Below, in pieces: positions 16,998 through 25,208 of a stretch of 64,000 nt of DNA (within the stretch, counting starts at the first letter, position 1; each line of letters starts with the position of its first letter). Under the pieces are notes generated by a model. The model had not been told where the DNA came from and made no database searches. It worked only from the letters and a program-made list of their open reading frames with translations. A program made the position numbers and the translations under genes. Source of the stretch: Chloroflexota bacterium (GTDB taxonomy: Bacteria; Chloroflexota; Anaerolineae; Aggregatilineales; Phototrophicaceae); NCBI GenBank assembly GCA_026707225.1, contig JAPOXG010000098.1, forward strand, positions 1 to 64,000. The letters are read 5' to 3'.

Positions 16998-17813
16998 ATG
17001 ACTGAAAGAATAGTGATTCGCGAATTAAGGACGATGGCCGAGCTTGAGGCGACGGTCGAATTGCAGCGGGCTGTTTGGGGCATGCGCGAAGTTGAGGTCT
17101 CCTCGCCTCATACGCTGCGGGCGATCGTGCATAGCGGCGGCGCTGTTATGGGGGCGCTGGCAGGCGGGCGCCTCGTCGGTTTCTGTTTTGGCTTCGCGGC
17201 GCCACGAGCGGGCGAGCTGTGGCTTTGGTCGCACATGGCGGCGGTGCATCCCGATTTTCAGGGGCGGGGCCTCGGTTTTCGGCTCAAGCAGGCGCAGCGG
17301 AAATGGGCGCTGAAGCAGGGCTTTCGCTGGATGGCTTGGACTTTCGACCCGATGCAGGCCGGCAACGCCAATTTCAACTTCAACCGGCTGGGTGTGACGG
17401 CGCGAACATACTCCGCGGATCACTACGGCGAGATGCAGGATGGCCTCAACGCGGGCTTGGCCAGCGACCGATTGGAGGCGCAGTGGGATTTGAAGGCGCC
17501 GCGTGTCGTTGAACTGGCGCAGGGTCGGCTGCGCGGAGCGGGACCGGGATTGGCTGAGGCGCGGCCGCTGGTATGGGTTGATGCGGCAGGCGCTCTCCAA
17601 AGCGATGCAGGAACGGTGTTTGACCAAGCGCGCGTCGCCATCGAGATACCAGTGGACATTGCCGCGCTGAAGCAACGTGATATTGAACGCGCCAAGACTT
17701 GGCAGTTGCTGGTACGGCAGGCGATGACGACGCTATTCGCCGCGAATTACGCTGTGACCGGTTTCCAGCGCAGCGCTGGCAAAGCCTGGTATATTGTCAC
17801 CCGTGAAAGCTAG
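16998..17813 (+). CDS. GNAT family N-acyltransferase
   Basis: A 271 aa protein with one GNAT domain in the N-terminal half. The acyl-CoA pyrophosphate loop reads VHPDFQGRGLGFRLK (about residues 79-93), followed by WTFDPMQAGNANFNFNRLG. The C-terminal third is a beta/alpha extension characteristic of the COG3375-type 'predicted acetyltransferase' group, which is sometimes mislabelled chorismate synthase in databases. The acyl donor and acceptor are unknown. Given the N-succinylamino-acid-racemase-like gene 7 kb away, an amino-acid N-acyltransferase role is possible but unproven. It is a single gene, and its 3' end overlaps the convergent PrpD gene by four bases. Confidence 0.82.
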   Translation: MTERIVIRELRTMAELEATVELQRAVWGMREVEVSSPHTLRAIVHSGGAVMGALAGGRLVGFCFGFAAPRAGELWLWSHMAAVHPDFQGRGLGFRLKQAQRKWALKQGFRWMAWTFDPMQAGNANFNFNRLGVTARTYSADHYGEMQDGLNAGLASDRLEAQWDLKAPRVVELAQGRLRGAGPGLAEARPLVWVDAAGALQSDAGTVFDQARVAIEIPVDIAALKQRDIERAKTWQLLVRQAMTTLFAANYAVTGFQRSAGKAWYIVTRES

Positions 17814-19183
17814 GCGGTGACGGGTTCGGCGGCGGCGCAGAGACGGGTCAGCTCGCCAATGTCGTCCACTGATTCCAATTCGTTACAGACGGCATAGATC
17901 GCATCGGCGCGCTCCTGCGGGAATAGATCACGGGTGAGGACGCTGAATTTCTCGCGAAGTTCGGCGTCGGTCATGCGGAACTCGGGTTCGCCCTTCATAT
18001 TGGGCAGGAAGGCGGAGCGCACTTCTCCATTCGCCAAGGTGACGCTCAAGCGGCAGCCGTTCGAGTCGGGATAGCGTCCTTCAATTTCCGGGTCGACCTG
18101 AACATCGATCAGATTGCGCAGGCGGCGGACTTCCGGTTCATCCCAGTCAGAGAAGTTATGGGGCCAGGCGCTGCCATGCTTGAGGGCGACGGCGGTTGAC
18201 GTGCGGATGCTCAATCCAGCGACTTCGCGGGAAACCGGATTGGGATCGACGCGGAAGATGGGACGGGTAGCGTAGCCATAGGTGCCGAGGTCGATGCGAT
18301 TGATCTCGGTCGTATCAAGCGCGCCCTGGCTCAGGATTGAGTGGACGGCGTCGATGGCTTGATGGGTGTGGCGGCAGCCGCCATGCGGCTTGAAGGCGGT
18401 GCCGAGAATGGCGAATTCTTCGCCCAGATCTTCGAACATCTCGGGGTCGAAGCCGTCGCCGTAGGCGCTGAAATAGCCGTAGCTGCCGTCTAGGGCGCTG
18501 CGCGGACCGTAAAAGTCGGCTTCAGCGAGGCGCATGGCGAAGACCGCGTTGCGAGCGGCAAAGCCGGATATCAAGTCTTTGGTATCGCAGCGTCCGCCGT
18601 CGTATACATACTGCTCGGTGCCGGAGGCCATATCGGCGGCGAGGGCGATGGTATTGAGCATGCGCTCGCGGTCGAAGCCGGCGCAGCGGGCGACCGCCAA
18701 CGCGGTGGATAGCGCGCCGACCGTGCCTTTCATGTCAAAGCCGCGCTCGCGATGGGTAGCGCGCACTTGTCGGCCAAGACGCACGGCGAAGTCGTAGGAG
18801 GCGACGGTGGCGACCAGGATGTCTTCACCGGTGGCGCCATAGACTTCGGCGACAGCCAGCAGCGCAGGAACGACTTGGGAGGCGATATGACCGGCTTGAC
18901 GATGCGAGTCGTCCATACCGAGGATCTTGACCATGACGGCATTGGCGAAGGCAGCGCCTTCAAGGGAGGCCCGCTCGCCGTTGCCCAGGAGCGTCGCCTC
19001 GTCGCCGACCATCACGGTCGTGGCGTAGCGCGCGGCGTTTTGTCCCAGGGCGCGCTGATAGCCGCCCAAGCCGGTGCCGATGGAGTCGTAGATGATGGTT
19101 TTCGCGAGTTCGCGGGCGTCTTGCGGGATGTCCTCCAATTGCAGGTTGAAGGCGTATTCGGTGATTTGTTCGAGTAAATTCAT
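17810..19183 (-). CDS. MmgE/PrpD family protein
   Basis: A 457 aa member of the 2-methylcitrate dehydratase (PrpD) / cis-aconitate decarboxylase-like family, in which an all-helical domain and a lid domain dehydrate or isomerise small acids. Family features include GMDDSHRQAGHIASQVVPALLA (residues about 92-113), GTEQYVYDGGRCDTKDL and FKPHGGCRHTHQAIDA. It is a clear paralogue of the gene at 25209. Strong AAGGAG ribosome site before ATG 19181-19183. It is the last gene of the minus-strand transporter and catabolic block. The substrate is unlikely to be methylcitrate because no methylcitrate synthase or lyase is present; it is otherwise unknown. Confidence 0.88.
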   Translation of the reverse strand: MNLLEQITEYAFNLQLEDIPQDARELAKTIIYDSIGTGLGGYQRALGQNAARYATTVMVGDEATLLGNGERASLEGAAFANAVMVKILGMDDSHRQAGHIASQVVPALLAVAEVYGATGEDILVATVASYDFAVRLGRQVRATHRERGFDMKGTVGALSTALAVARCAGFDRERMLNTIALAADMASGTEQYVYDGGRCDTKDLISGFAARNAVFAMRLAEADFYGPRSALDGSYGYFSAYGDGFDPEMFEDLGEEFAILGTAFKPHGGCRHTHQAIDAVHSILSQGALDTTEINRIDLGTYGYATRPIFRVDPNPVSREVAGLSIRTSTAVALKHGSAWPHNFSDWDEPEVRRLRNLIDVQVDPEIEGRYPDSNGCRLSVTLANGEVRSAFLPNMKGEPEFRMTDAELREKFSVLTRDLFPQERADAIYAVCNELESVDDIGELTRLCAAAEPVTA

Positions 19184-19289
19184 TTTGTTCTCCTTTTTTG
19201 CTGGGCGGGTCAGGTTCGCACCTACATTGTCAGGTGGACGGGCGGCGCTCAGAGTCGCGTGGATTCAGACCGCCAGTCGCCCCTACGGC

Positions 19290-20447
19290 TTAATCGCATG
19301 ATTCAACAATACTTCGCGTTGTGTCTATCATAAAGTCGATATCTTCTTTGGTGAATTCAGGCGAGACGGGAAGATTGACGATCTCGCGCCCCAGGCGCTC
19401 GGTGACGGGGAGCTGGTCTTTATTGGGAAAGAGACCGGCATAAATCGAGTAATGGGTGATGGGCGGGGCGTAGTGAATCACGGCTTCAATGCCGGCGTCG
19501 CGCAGCGCCTGATGGACATCCAGCTGGCGGTCGACGCAGATGGTATAGGAGCGGAAGGTGGGCGCGGATTCGGGGCGAAGCTGAGGCCTGCGCGCTGCTG
19601 TGCCAGCCAGTCCGGCTGCAAGCGCTTCGCCAATGGCGCGGCGTTTGGCGGTCCACTCTTTGAGGTATGGCAGCTTGACCAGCAATATGGCGGCTTGCAA
19701 GGCGTCCAAAGGAACGTTGTAGCCCTCGGCGATGTAATTCTGGTAGGCGGCGGGTTGATTGGGACCGCGGGGCGCATGGCCGTAATCGGCCAGCAAGCAC
19801 AGTTTCCGGTAGATCTCTTCATCGCTGGTGACGACCATGCCGCCGTTGCCAGCGCTGCCGAAGGGCTTGAAAGGCGCCAGGCTAAAGGCGGCCGCATCGG
19901 CGAAGGCGCCAACTGGACGGCCATAATCGTAGGCGCCGGTGGCGAGCGCGGCGTCTTCGATGATCTTGAGACCGTAACGGTCCGCCAATGGTCGCAGCGC
20001 TTTCACGTTCGCCGGATGACCGTGCAAGTCCACCGGCAGGATCGCGCGGGTGTTGGGGGTGATCAACGCTTCGACCTGATCGGGATCGATCGTATAGTCT
20101 GCTGCCAAGACATCACAAACGACGGGTCGGGCGCCACAGTTCGTGACAGCGGCCGTGGTGGAGATATCGGAATTCGCAATCGTGATGACTTCGTCGCCGC
20201 TGCCGATGCCGCAGGCGCGCATGGCGAGGAAGAGCGCGATAGTACCGGAGCCGACGGCGACGGCGTACTTCGCATCCATCTCGGCGGCGAATTCGGTTTC
20301 CAGCTGCGACCGTACTTGGGCCGAGTGACTATAGGTATTGAGGACGAGCGGCTCGATGGCGGCCATGAATTCGTCGCGTAGCGCTTGATGCGTTTCGAAT
20401 GTACGAGACCGCGGGATACGGAATCCCCTGCTATTGTTGTCGTCCAC
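19290..20447 (-). CDS. DegT/DnrJ/EryC1/StrS family aminotransferase
   Basis: A fold-type I PLP aminotransferase of 385 aa, of the type that usually acts on keto-sugars. The PLP-binding pattern is present: SGTIALFLAMRACGIGSGDEV, EDAALATGA and the lysine in SLAPFKPFGSAGNGG. The start is probably GTG 20445-20447, because AGGAG (20453-20457) lies five bases upstream; the ATG at 20460-20462 would overlap that ribosome site. It lies 33 bases after the DppC-type permease, so it is cotranscribed with a peptide-type importer. This is an unusual setting for a sugar aminotransferase. No other nucleotide-sugar gene is nearby. Confidence 0.87.
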   Translation of the reverse strand: MDDNNSRGFRIPRSRTFETHQALRDEFMAAIEPLVLNTYSHSAQVRSQLETEFAAEMDAKYAVAVGSGTIALFLAMRACGIGSGDEVITIANSDISTTAAVTNCGARPVVCDVLAADYTIDPDQVEALITPNTRAILPVDLHGHPANVKALRPLADRYGLKIIEDAALATGAYDYGRPVGAFADAAAFSLAPFKPFGSAGNGGMVVTSDEEIYRKLCLLADYGHAPRGPNQPAAYQNYIAEGYNVPLDALQAAILLVKLPYLKEWTAKRRAIGEALAAGLAGTAARRPQLRPESAPTFRSYTICVDRQLDVHQALRDAGIEAVIHYAPPITHYSIYAGLFPNKDQLPVTERLGREIVNLPVSPEFTKEDIDFMIDTTRSIVESCD

Positions 20448-20480
20448 GTTGGCTCCTCGCATTCTGACGCTGGGCGCGGG

Positions 20481-21401
20481 TTAGGCGCGGGCGCGAATAT
20501 TGGGATCGAGAAAATCACGCAGCCAATCGCCTAGGAATACGACGCCAAGTACGGTAACGGTGATGGCGATGCCGGGATAAAAGGTCATCCACCAGGCGCT
20601 GTTGATGTAGGCTTTGCCGTCGGCCAGCATCAGCCCCCAGGTGACGGTTGGGGTTTTCACGCCCAGGCCGAGGAAGCTCAAAGAAGATTCCGCGAGGATG
20701 GTCACGGCGACCTGAACGGCCGCCAAGACGATGGCGGAGGAGATTACATTGGGCAGGATGTGGCGCAGCATGACCATCGGCCGATTTTGACCGACCGCGT
20801 AGGCGGCGACGACATATTCCATTTCGCGCACTTTGAGCACCTCGCCGCGGATGACGCGGGCGTAGGTCACCCAGCCAGTGCAGCCGAGGATGAGAATGAG
20901 CGTGCCCAATCCAGCGCCGACGACGCCAGAGATGGCGACTACCAAGACAATGAAAGGAATGCTCAGAAGGGCATCGACAATGCGCATCAAAACCGTATCG
21001 ACATATCCGCCAAGAAAACCGCTGACCAAACCGTAAGTTACCCCGATGGTGCCCGCGATTAGCACAGAGACGATGCCGACCAGCACGGAAACGCGGCTGC
21101 CGGCGATGATGCGGCTGAGGATATCGCGGCCCAGCTGATCGGTGCCAAGGACATAGGCGCCGGCGCTGTCGCTGTATCCAGGTGGTTGGAAGCGGGCGCG
21201 CAGATTGTGACCAACCGCCTCATGGGGGGAAATCTGCGGGCCGATTAGGGCGAGCAGAAGGACAAAGCCGACGATGGCAGTGCCCGCAACGCCAATGGGA
21301 CTGCGGAAGAGCGCTGCAGTGACCCGGGTAAACAAGCTGCGCTGCGGCGGCAGGGTTGATACGTACTCAGGCGAGACTTTGCCGACTTCCATGGTTTCCA
21401 T
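20481..21401 (-). CDS. ABC transporter permease, DppC type
   Basis: A 306 aa inner-membrane permease with the N-terminal DppC helix (SPIGVAGTAIVGFVLLLALIG), the VLGTDQLGRDILSR motif (about residues 83-96) and the EAA loop (EMEYVVAAYAVGQNRPMVMLRHILPN). It lies nine bases after the DppB-type gene. The substrate-binding protein for this set is at 22409. Two in-frame ATGs (first and fourth codons) could both serve as start; neither has a strong ribosome site. Confidence 0.92.
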   Translation of the reverse strand: METMEVGKVSPEYVSTLPPQRSLFTRVTAALFRSPIGVAGTAIVGFVLLLALIGPQISPHEAVGHNLRARFQPPGYSDSAGAYVLGTDQLGRDILSRIIAGSRVSVLVGIVSVLIAGTIGVTYGLVSGFLGGYVDTVLMRIVDALLSIPFIVLVVAISGVVGAGLGTLILILGCTGWVTYARVIRGEVLKVREMEYVVAAYAVGQNRPMVMLRHILPNVISSAIVLAAVQVAVTILAESSLSFLGLGVKTPTVTWGLMLADGKAYINSAWWMTFYPGIAITVTVLGVVFLGDWLRDFLDPNIRARA

Positions 21402-21410
21402 GTGCTTGCT

Positions 21411-22328
21411 CTAGCCGATGCGGATACGCGGGTCAATAAGCATATAAAAGGCGTCAAGCGCGTAATTTATCAGTATGAATGAGAGAGAGAACCAGAATAA
21501 TCCTGCTTGAACCACAGTGATATCGCGGACGTTAATGGATTCAACCATCAGCCTTCCCAGACCGGGCCAGGCGAAGACGCTTTCCACGACGACGGAGCCG
21601 CCCAGGAGCCAGCCGAGCTGCAAGCCAAACACGGTCACGACCGGTATCAGGGCGTTGCGCAGGGCATGCCGCAGCACGACATGTTTGCCTTGCAAGCCTT
21701 TGCTGCGGGCGGTGCGGACGTAGTCTTGATTCAGCACTTCCAGCATTGCTGAGCGGGTGAGCCGAGACAAGCGCGCCGCCATACCGACGCCGAGCGTTAG
21801 GGAGGGCATAATGATCGCTTTCGGCTCCAAAGCGCCGAACGACGGCAGGATACGGAGGTATACCGAGAATACGATAATGAGCATGAGACCGAGCCAGAAG
21901 CTGGGCATGGCGGTGCCCAGAGAGGCCAGGGCGGTGCTGGCGAAGTCGAGCAGGCTGTTGCGTTTCAAAGCTGAGAGGATGCCCAAGGGCAGTGCGATCG
22001 TCAATCCGATGAGAGATGCTACCGCCGCCAGCAGCCAGGAATTACCCAAGCGGGCAATGACCACTTCCATAGCGGGGAGCCGTTGGAAAAACGAGATGCC
22101 GAAATCACCCGTGACGGCTTTGCGCAAGAAAATGGCGTATTGTTCCAGAACCGGTTTGTCAAAGCCCCAGGCGGCCCGCAAAGCTTCGATTTGTTCTTGA
22201 TTAAAGATAGGCGGCGCCATGATGGAAATGGGATCGCCACGCAGGCGCACCATCAAAAAGACCAGGAGCGAGACGATGAACATGGTCACGACTAGTTGAA
22301 AGATTCGTGTGACGATGAATTCGCGCAT
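21411..22328 (-). CDS. ABC transporter permease, DppB type
   Basis: A 305 aa permease starting MREFIVTRIFQLVVTMFIVSLLVF, with the RGDP motif, about six helices and the EAA loop (RTARSKGLQGKHVVLRHALRN). The frame is open to 22391, but those extra residues are encoded by an intergenic C-run/G-run repeat (22341-22378). ATG 22326-22328 with GGAG just upstream is therefore the start. It follows the substrate-binding gene by 80 bases and precedes the DppC-type gene by nine. Confidence 0.92.
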   Translation of the reverse strand: MREFIVTRIFQLVVTMFIVSLLVFLMVRLRGDPISIMAPPIFNQEQIEALRAAWGFDKPVLEQYAIFLRKAVTGDFGISFFQRLPAMEVVIARLGNSWLLAAVASLIGLTIALPLGILSALKRNSLLDFASTALASLGTAMPSFWLGLMLIIVFSVYLRILPSFGALEPKAIIMPSLTLGVGMAARLSRLTRSAMLEVLNQDYVRTARSKGLQGKHVVLRHALRNALIPVVTVFGLQLGWLLGGSVVVESVFAWPGLGRLMVESINVRDITVVQAGLFWFSLSFILINYALDAFYMLIDPRIRIG

Positions 22329-22340
22329 GGATGCTCCGAA

Positions 22341-22378
22341 GCCCCCGGCCCCCGCTCCCACAAGGGGAGAGGGGGTGG
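22341..22378. repeat. GC-rich intergenic repeat (C-run/G-run type)
   Basis: GCCCCCGGCCCCCGCTCCC, then ACAAGGGGAGAGGGGGTGG. A close relative of 2190-2233. Located between the substrate-binding gene and its first permease gene, where it could form a hairpin in the mRNA. Confidence 0.7.
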
Positions 22379-22408
22379 TTGCTAGTGCCAATAGCTATCG
22401 GGGTTGGA

Positions 22409-23998
22409 TTACATGCCGTCCGCGGGTTTGAGATCGCGGAAGGTCATCCAGCCGTCTTTGCGCAGCGTGAAGTCGAATTCGGCCGTGTTCAGCGCTGCAA
22501 TCGTGGTCATCTCGTAGAGCGTGACGGTGCCTTGATATTCCATGTAGTGTTCCCACCACTGGCCCCAGAGCGCCAGGCGCTCGTCATAATCGTGGGTGGT
22601 CAAGATGGCTTGGGCGACCGCGTCCCATTCTTCAACGCAGGCGGCGTAGCGGGGCGCGTCCCAGGAGCACTGATAGAATAGCGGCAGCAAGCCAACCGAG
22701 CAGCCAAGCGACGTCATCATGATGTCGCGATTGTTGCCGGGGGTGGAAATCTCGCTGTAATGGGCGGCGGTGTCACGGACGGTCAAGTCCACGTTGAAGC
22801 CGACTTCTTCCAGCATAATCTTGACGACTTCGGCGACTTCTTTTTCATTGCCGTCTCTGTTGTTCATGGTGTCGAAGTAGACGGTGGGTCCTTCGCCTTC
22901 CGCATAGCCGGCTTTCGCCAGGTATTCACGCGCCAGGTCCGGGTTGTACCATTCGGTAATCACGTCGGGATCGGCGTATCTTTCAGCGTAGCCTTCCGGA
23001 TGGTACGAGCAGACGCGGGTCAAACGGCCTTCGGCAGCGCCTTGCACATCCGCCAGCAAGTGACGGTCGAGCGCATGGGTGATCGCCCAGCGCACGTTGA
23101 CGTCCAGGGTAGCCGGCTGATAGCCGTCGTGCGTTTCCGACATGGCGCCGGTTTCGGCCTGAGTGCGAACGCGGAGGTGGTGCATGCGGTTGCGCGTCTC
23201 AGTCAGCAGGCTGATGCCTTCCGTCGCCTCGAGGCGTTCACGGTCCGGAACCGGTACGGATGCGATCAAATCCACTTGACCAGCCAACAGGGCGGCCACC
23301 TGCGCCGAAGCTTCCGGGATTACCTGGTAGATAACGCGGTCCACCGCGGGGCGGCCACTGTGATAGTCGTCCCAGGCTTCAAAGACATAGCGGTCGTTTT
23401 CGGTGAATTCAGCCAGCTTGTAGGGGCCGGAACCGACCGGGTTGCGGATGAATTCTTCCTGACCGACTTCCTGGAAGTACTGGGGCGGCAGCAGCTCGCA
23501 GCCGTTGAAGCTGACATCGTTTTCGAAGTAGGCGTGGGGCTCTTCGGTGGTAATATCGATGGTAAGGTCATCAACGACGATGGTGTCCTTGACGAAGCGC
23601 CATTGCAGCCACAGCGGAATTTGCGGGTCGATTTCCACGCGCACGCGGTCGATATTCCATTTTACAGCGTGGGCATCGAGCGGTTCGCCATTGTGGAAGG
23701 TTGCGCCTTCGCGGAGGTGGAAGCGCCAGGTGGTGTCGTCGACCAGCTCCCAGCTGTGGGCGGCTTGCGGCACATAGCCACCGCCTTCCGGGGCGCGCCA
23801 GATCAGACAGTCGTAGAGCAGGTTGGTCAGCCAGTGGCTCGAGATGAACCAGTGGGAGTGCGCATCCATGGAGCGGATGGGCCCGGAGTGGGCGAAGACG
23901 AATTCGGACATATCGTCTTGCGCCGTCGCGGGCACGACAGCCAATGATCCTACGAGAAGGCAGAGGCCCAGCAGGATTAGTACTCGCTTTGCTAACAT
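22409..23998 (-). CDS. ABC transporter substrate-binding protein, family 5
   Basis: Secreted solute-binding protein of 529 aa. The signal peptide runs MLAKRVLILLGLCLLVGSLA and is probably cleaved at ATA|QDD; the cysteine at residue 13 lies inside the hydrophobic core and is not a lipobox. Family segments include SWELVDDTTWRFHLREGATFHNGEP and NPVGSGPYKL. Strong AGGAGA before ATG 23996-23998. It begins the set of substrate-binding protein, DppB and DppC genes followed by DegT and PrpD. It is preceded by a 115-base gap after the enolase-family gene. Confidence 0.92.
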   Translation of the reverse strand: MLAKRVLILLGLCLLVGSLAVVPATAQDDMSEFVFAHSGPIRSMDAHSHWFISSHWLTNLLYDCLIWRAPEGGGYVPQAAHSWELVDDTTWRFHLREGATFHNGEPLDAHAVKWNIDRVRVEIDPQIPLWLQWRFVKDTIVVDDLTIDITTEEPHAYFENDVSFNGCELLPPQYFQEVGQEEFIRNPVGSGPYKLAEFTENDRYVFEAWDDYHSGRPAVDRVIYQVIPEASAQVAALLAGQVDLIASVPVPDRERLEATEGISLLTETRNRMHHLRVRTQAETGAMSETHDGYQPATLDVNVRWAITHALDRHLLADVQGAAEGRLTRVCSYHPEGYAERYADPDVITEWYNPDLAREYLAKAGYAEGEGPTVYFDTMNNRDGNEKEVAEVVKIMLEEVGFNVDLTVRDTAAHYSEISTPGNNRDIMMTSLGCSVGLLPLFYQCSWDAPRYAACVEEWDAVAQAILTTHDYDERLALWGQWWEHYMEYQGTVTLYEMTTIAALNTAEFDFTLRKDGWMTFRDLKPADGM

Positions 23999-24113
23999 GG
24001 GTTTCTCCTTATGTGAAACACTTCATCGATAACGAACGTTGCGTGTGAGATACGTGCGATAGTCACCTCCTGCAACAGTTTTCGGCAAAACATGGTCCAA
24101 TGCCCGCATGCGC

Positions 24114-25202
24114 TTAGGTGGAAGCTGCGAAATAAGCGAGCTTGTCCTCATCAATTTGTACGCCGAGCCCCGGTCCGTCGGGCGCCTTCAAGATGATTCC
24201 ATCGGGCTCGTAGGGCTCGGCAAGGATCGTATCAGTCATGTCGGAAAAGCCGGCGGGCCATTTGGCGACCGGGGTAGCGGTGGCGAGATGCGCTGCCGCA
24301 GCGGCGATGACATCGAAATAGGGCGCGATCGAGATTTCCAAGCCGGCAGCCTCGGCGATTGCCGCCATGCGCGCTGAGGGCAGCAGCCCGCCATATCGAT
24401 GAATCTTGAAATGCAAGACATGGGCCGCGCGTTCCCGCGCGATTTCGAAGACGCCGCGCGGACCGCCGCCTGTCGATTCGTCAGCTTGCAGCGGCGTCGC
24501 CAGCCGTGTCGCCAAGTGCGCCATTTCGTCCAAATGCTCCACTGGTTGTTCAAAGAGCGCGACCCCGCCCAGACGCTCCAACTGCGTCAGCGCGTGTACG
24601 GCATCGCCGAGAGTATACCCCGTATTGCCGTCAAGTTGAAATCTGATGTTGTCGCCGACCAAATCGAGCAGTTGACTATACCACATCACGTCCTCGTCGA
24701 CAGTGAATCCGATCTTGGTCTTGAACCAGGTCCAGCCTTCAGCGTTTAATGCCTCGATGCGGGCCGCCATCGCTTGCGGTTCGTCGCGCTCGACGAAGCC
24801 ATGGCAGACGGCGCCGGGCATACAAGCCCCGCCCAGCAATTGGTAGACCGGTACGCCCAGCGCCTTCCCTTTGATATCCCAGAGCGCGAAATCGAGCGCG
24901 GTGCGGGCGTTGACCGCTGGGCGCAGCGCCTGAAACATGGTGATGTGCAGGCGCTCGATATTAAACGGGTCTTCACCTGTCAGCGCAGGAGCAAGGTATT
25001 GGTCAATCTGGTGTTTAACGACCTCAACCGCGTCACCGCCCCAAGGCGCGGGCGCGACCGTCTGGCCGATACCGGTGATGCCATCGTCAGTGCGCACTTG
25101 CACGACGACGGTGTTGGTCCCAGTCGAGACGCCGTAAGCCGTTGCCAGATCGCGACTGCGCGAGATATTGACGATGGTGGAGGTGACGTCCGCGATTTTC
25201 AT
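24114..25202 (-). CDS. Enolase-superfamily enzyme, mandelate racemase/muconate lactonizing type
   Basis: A 362 aa TIM-barrel enzyme that abstracts a proton alpha to a carboxylate. Key residues are readable: K161-T-K163, metal ligands D191, E218 and D241 (in QADES), and K266 in FKIHRYGG. This K-x-K plus C-terminal lysine arrangement belongs to the muconate lactonizing enzyme subgroup (cycloisomerases and dipeptide or N-acyl amino-acid epimerases). It is distinct from the enzyme at 8912: it lacks the GGMLETGVGRA segment. It lies six bases after a PrpD-family gene, so the two probably act in the same pathway. The substrate cannot be read from sequence. Confidence 0.87.
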   Translation of the reverse strand: MKIADVTSTIVNISRSRDLATAYGVSTGTNTVVVQVRTDDGITGIGQTVAPAPWGGDAVEVVKHQIDQYLAPALTGEDPFNIERLHITMFQALRPAVNARTALDFALWDIKGKALGVPVYQLLGGACMPGAVCHGFVERDEPQAMAARIEALNAEGWTWFKTKIGFTVDEDVMWYSQLLDLVGDNIRFQLDGNTGYTLGDAVHALTQLERLGGVALFEQPVEHLDEMAHLATRLATPLQADESTGGGPRGVFEIARERAAHVLHFKIHRYGGLLPSARMAAIAEAAGLEISIAPYFDVIAAAAAHLATATPVAKWPAGFSDMTDTILAEPYEPDGIILKAPDGPGLGVQIDEDKLAYFAAST

Positions 25203-25208
25203 TGGTCT

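Noticed and set aside
16998..17813. Chorismate synthase label sometimes attached to this protein type
   Set aside because: The sequence is a GNAT fold with an acyl-CoA loop and has no chorismate synthase motif.
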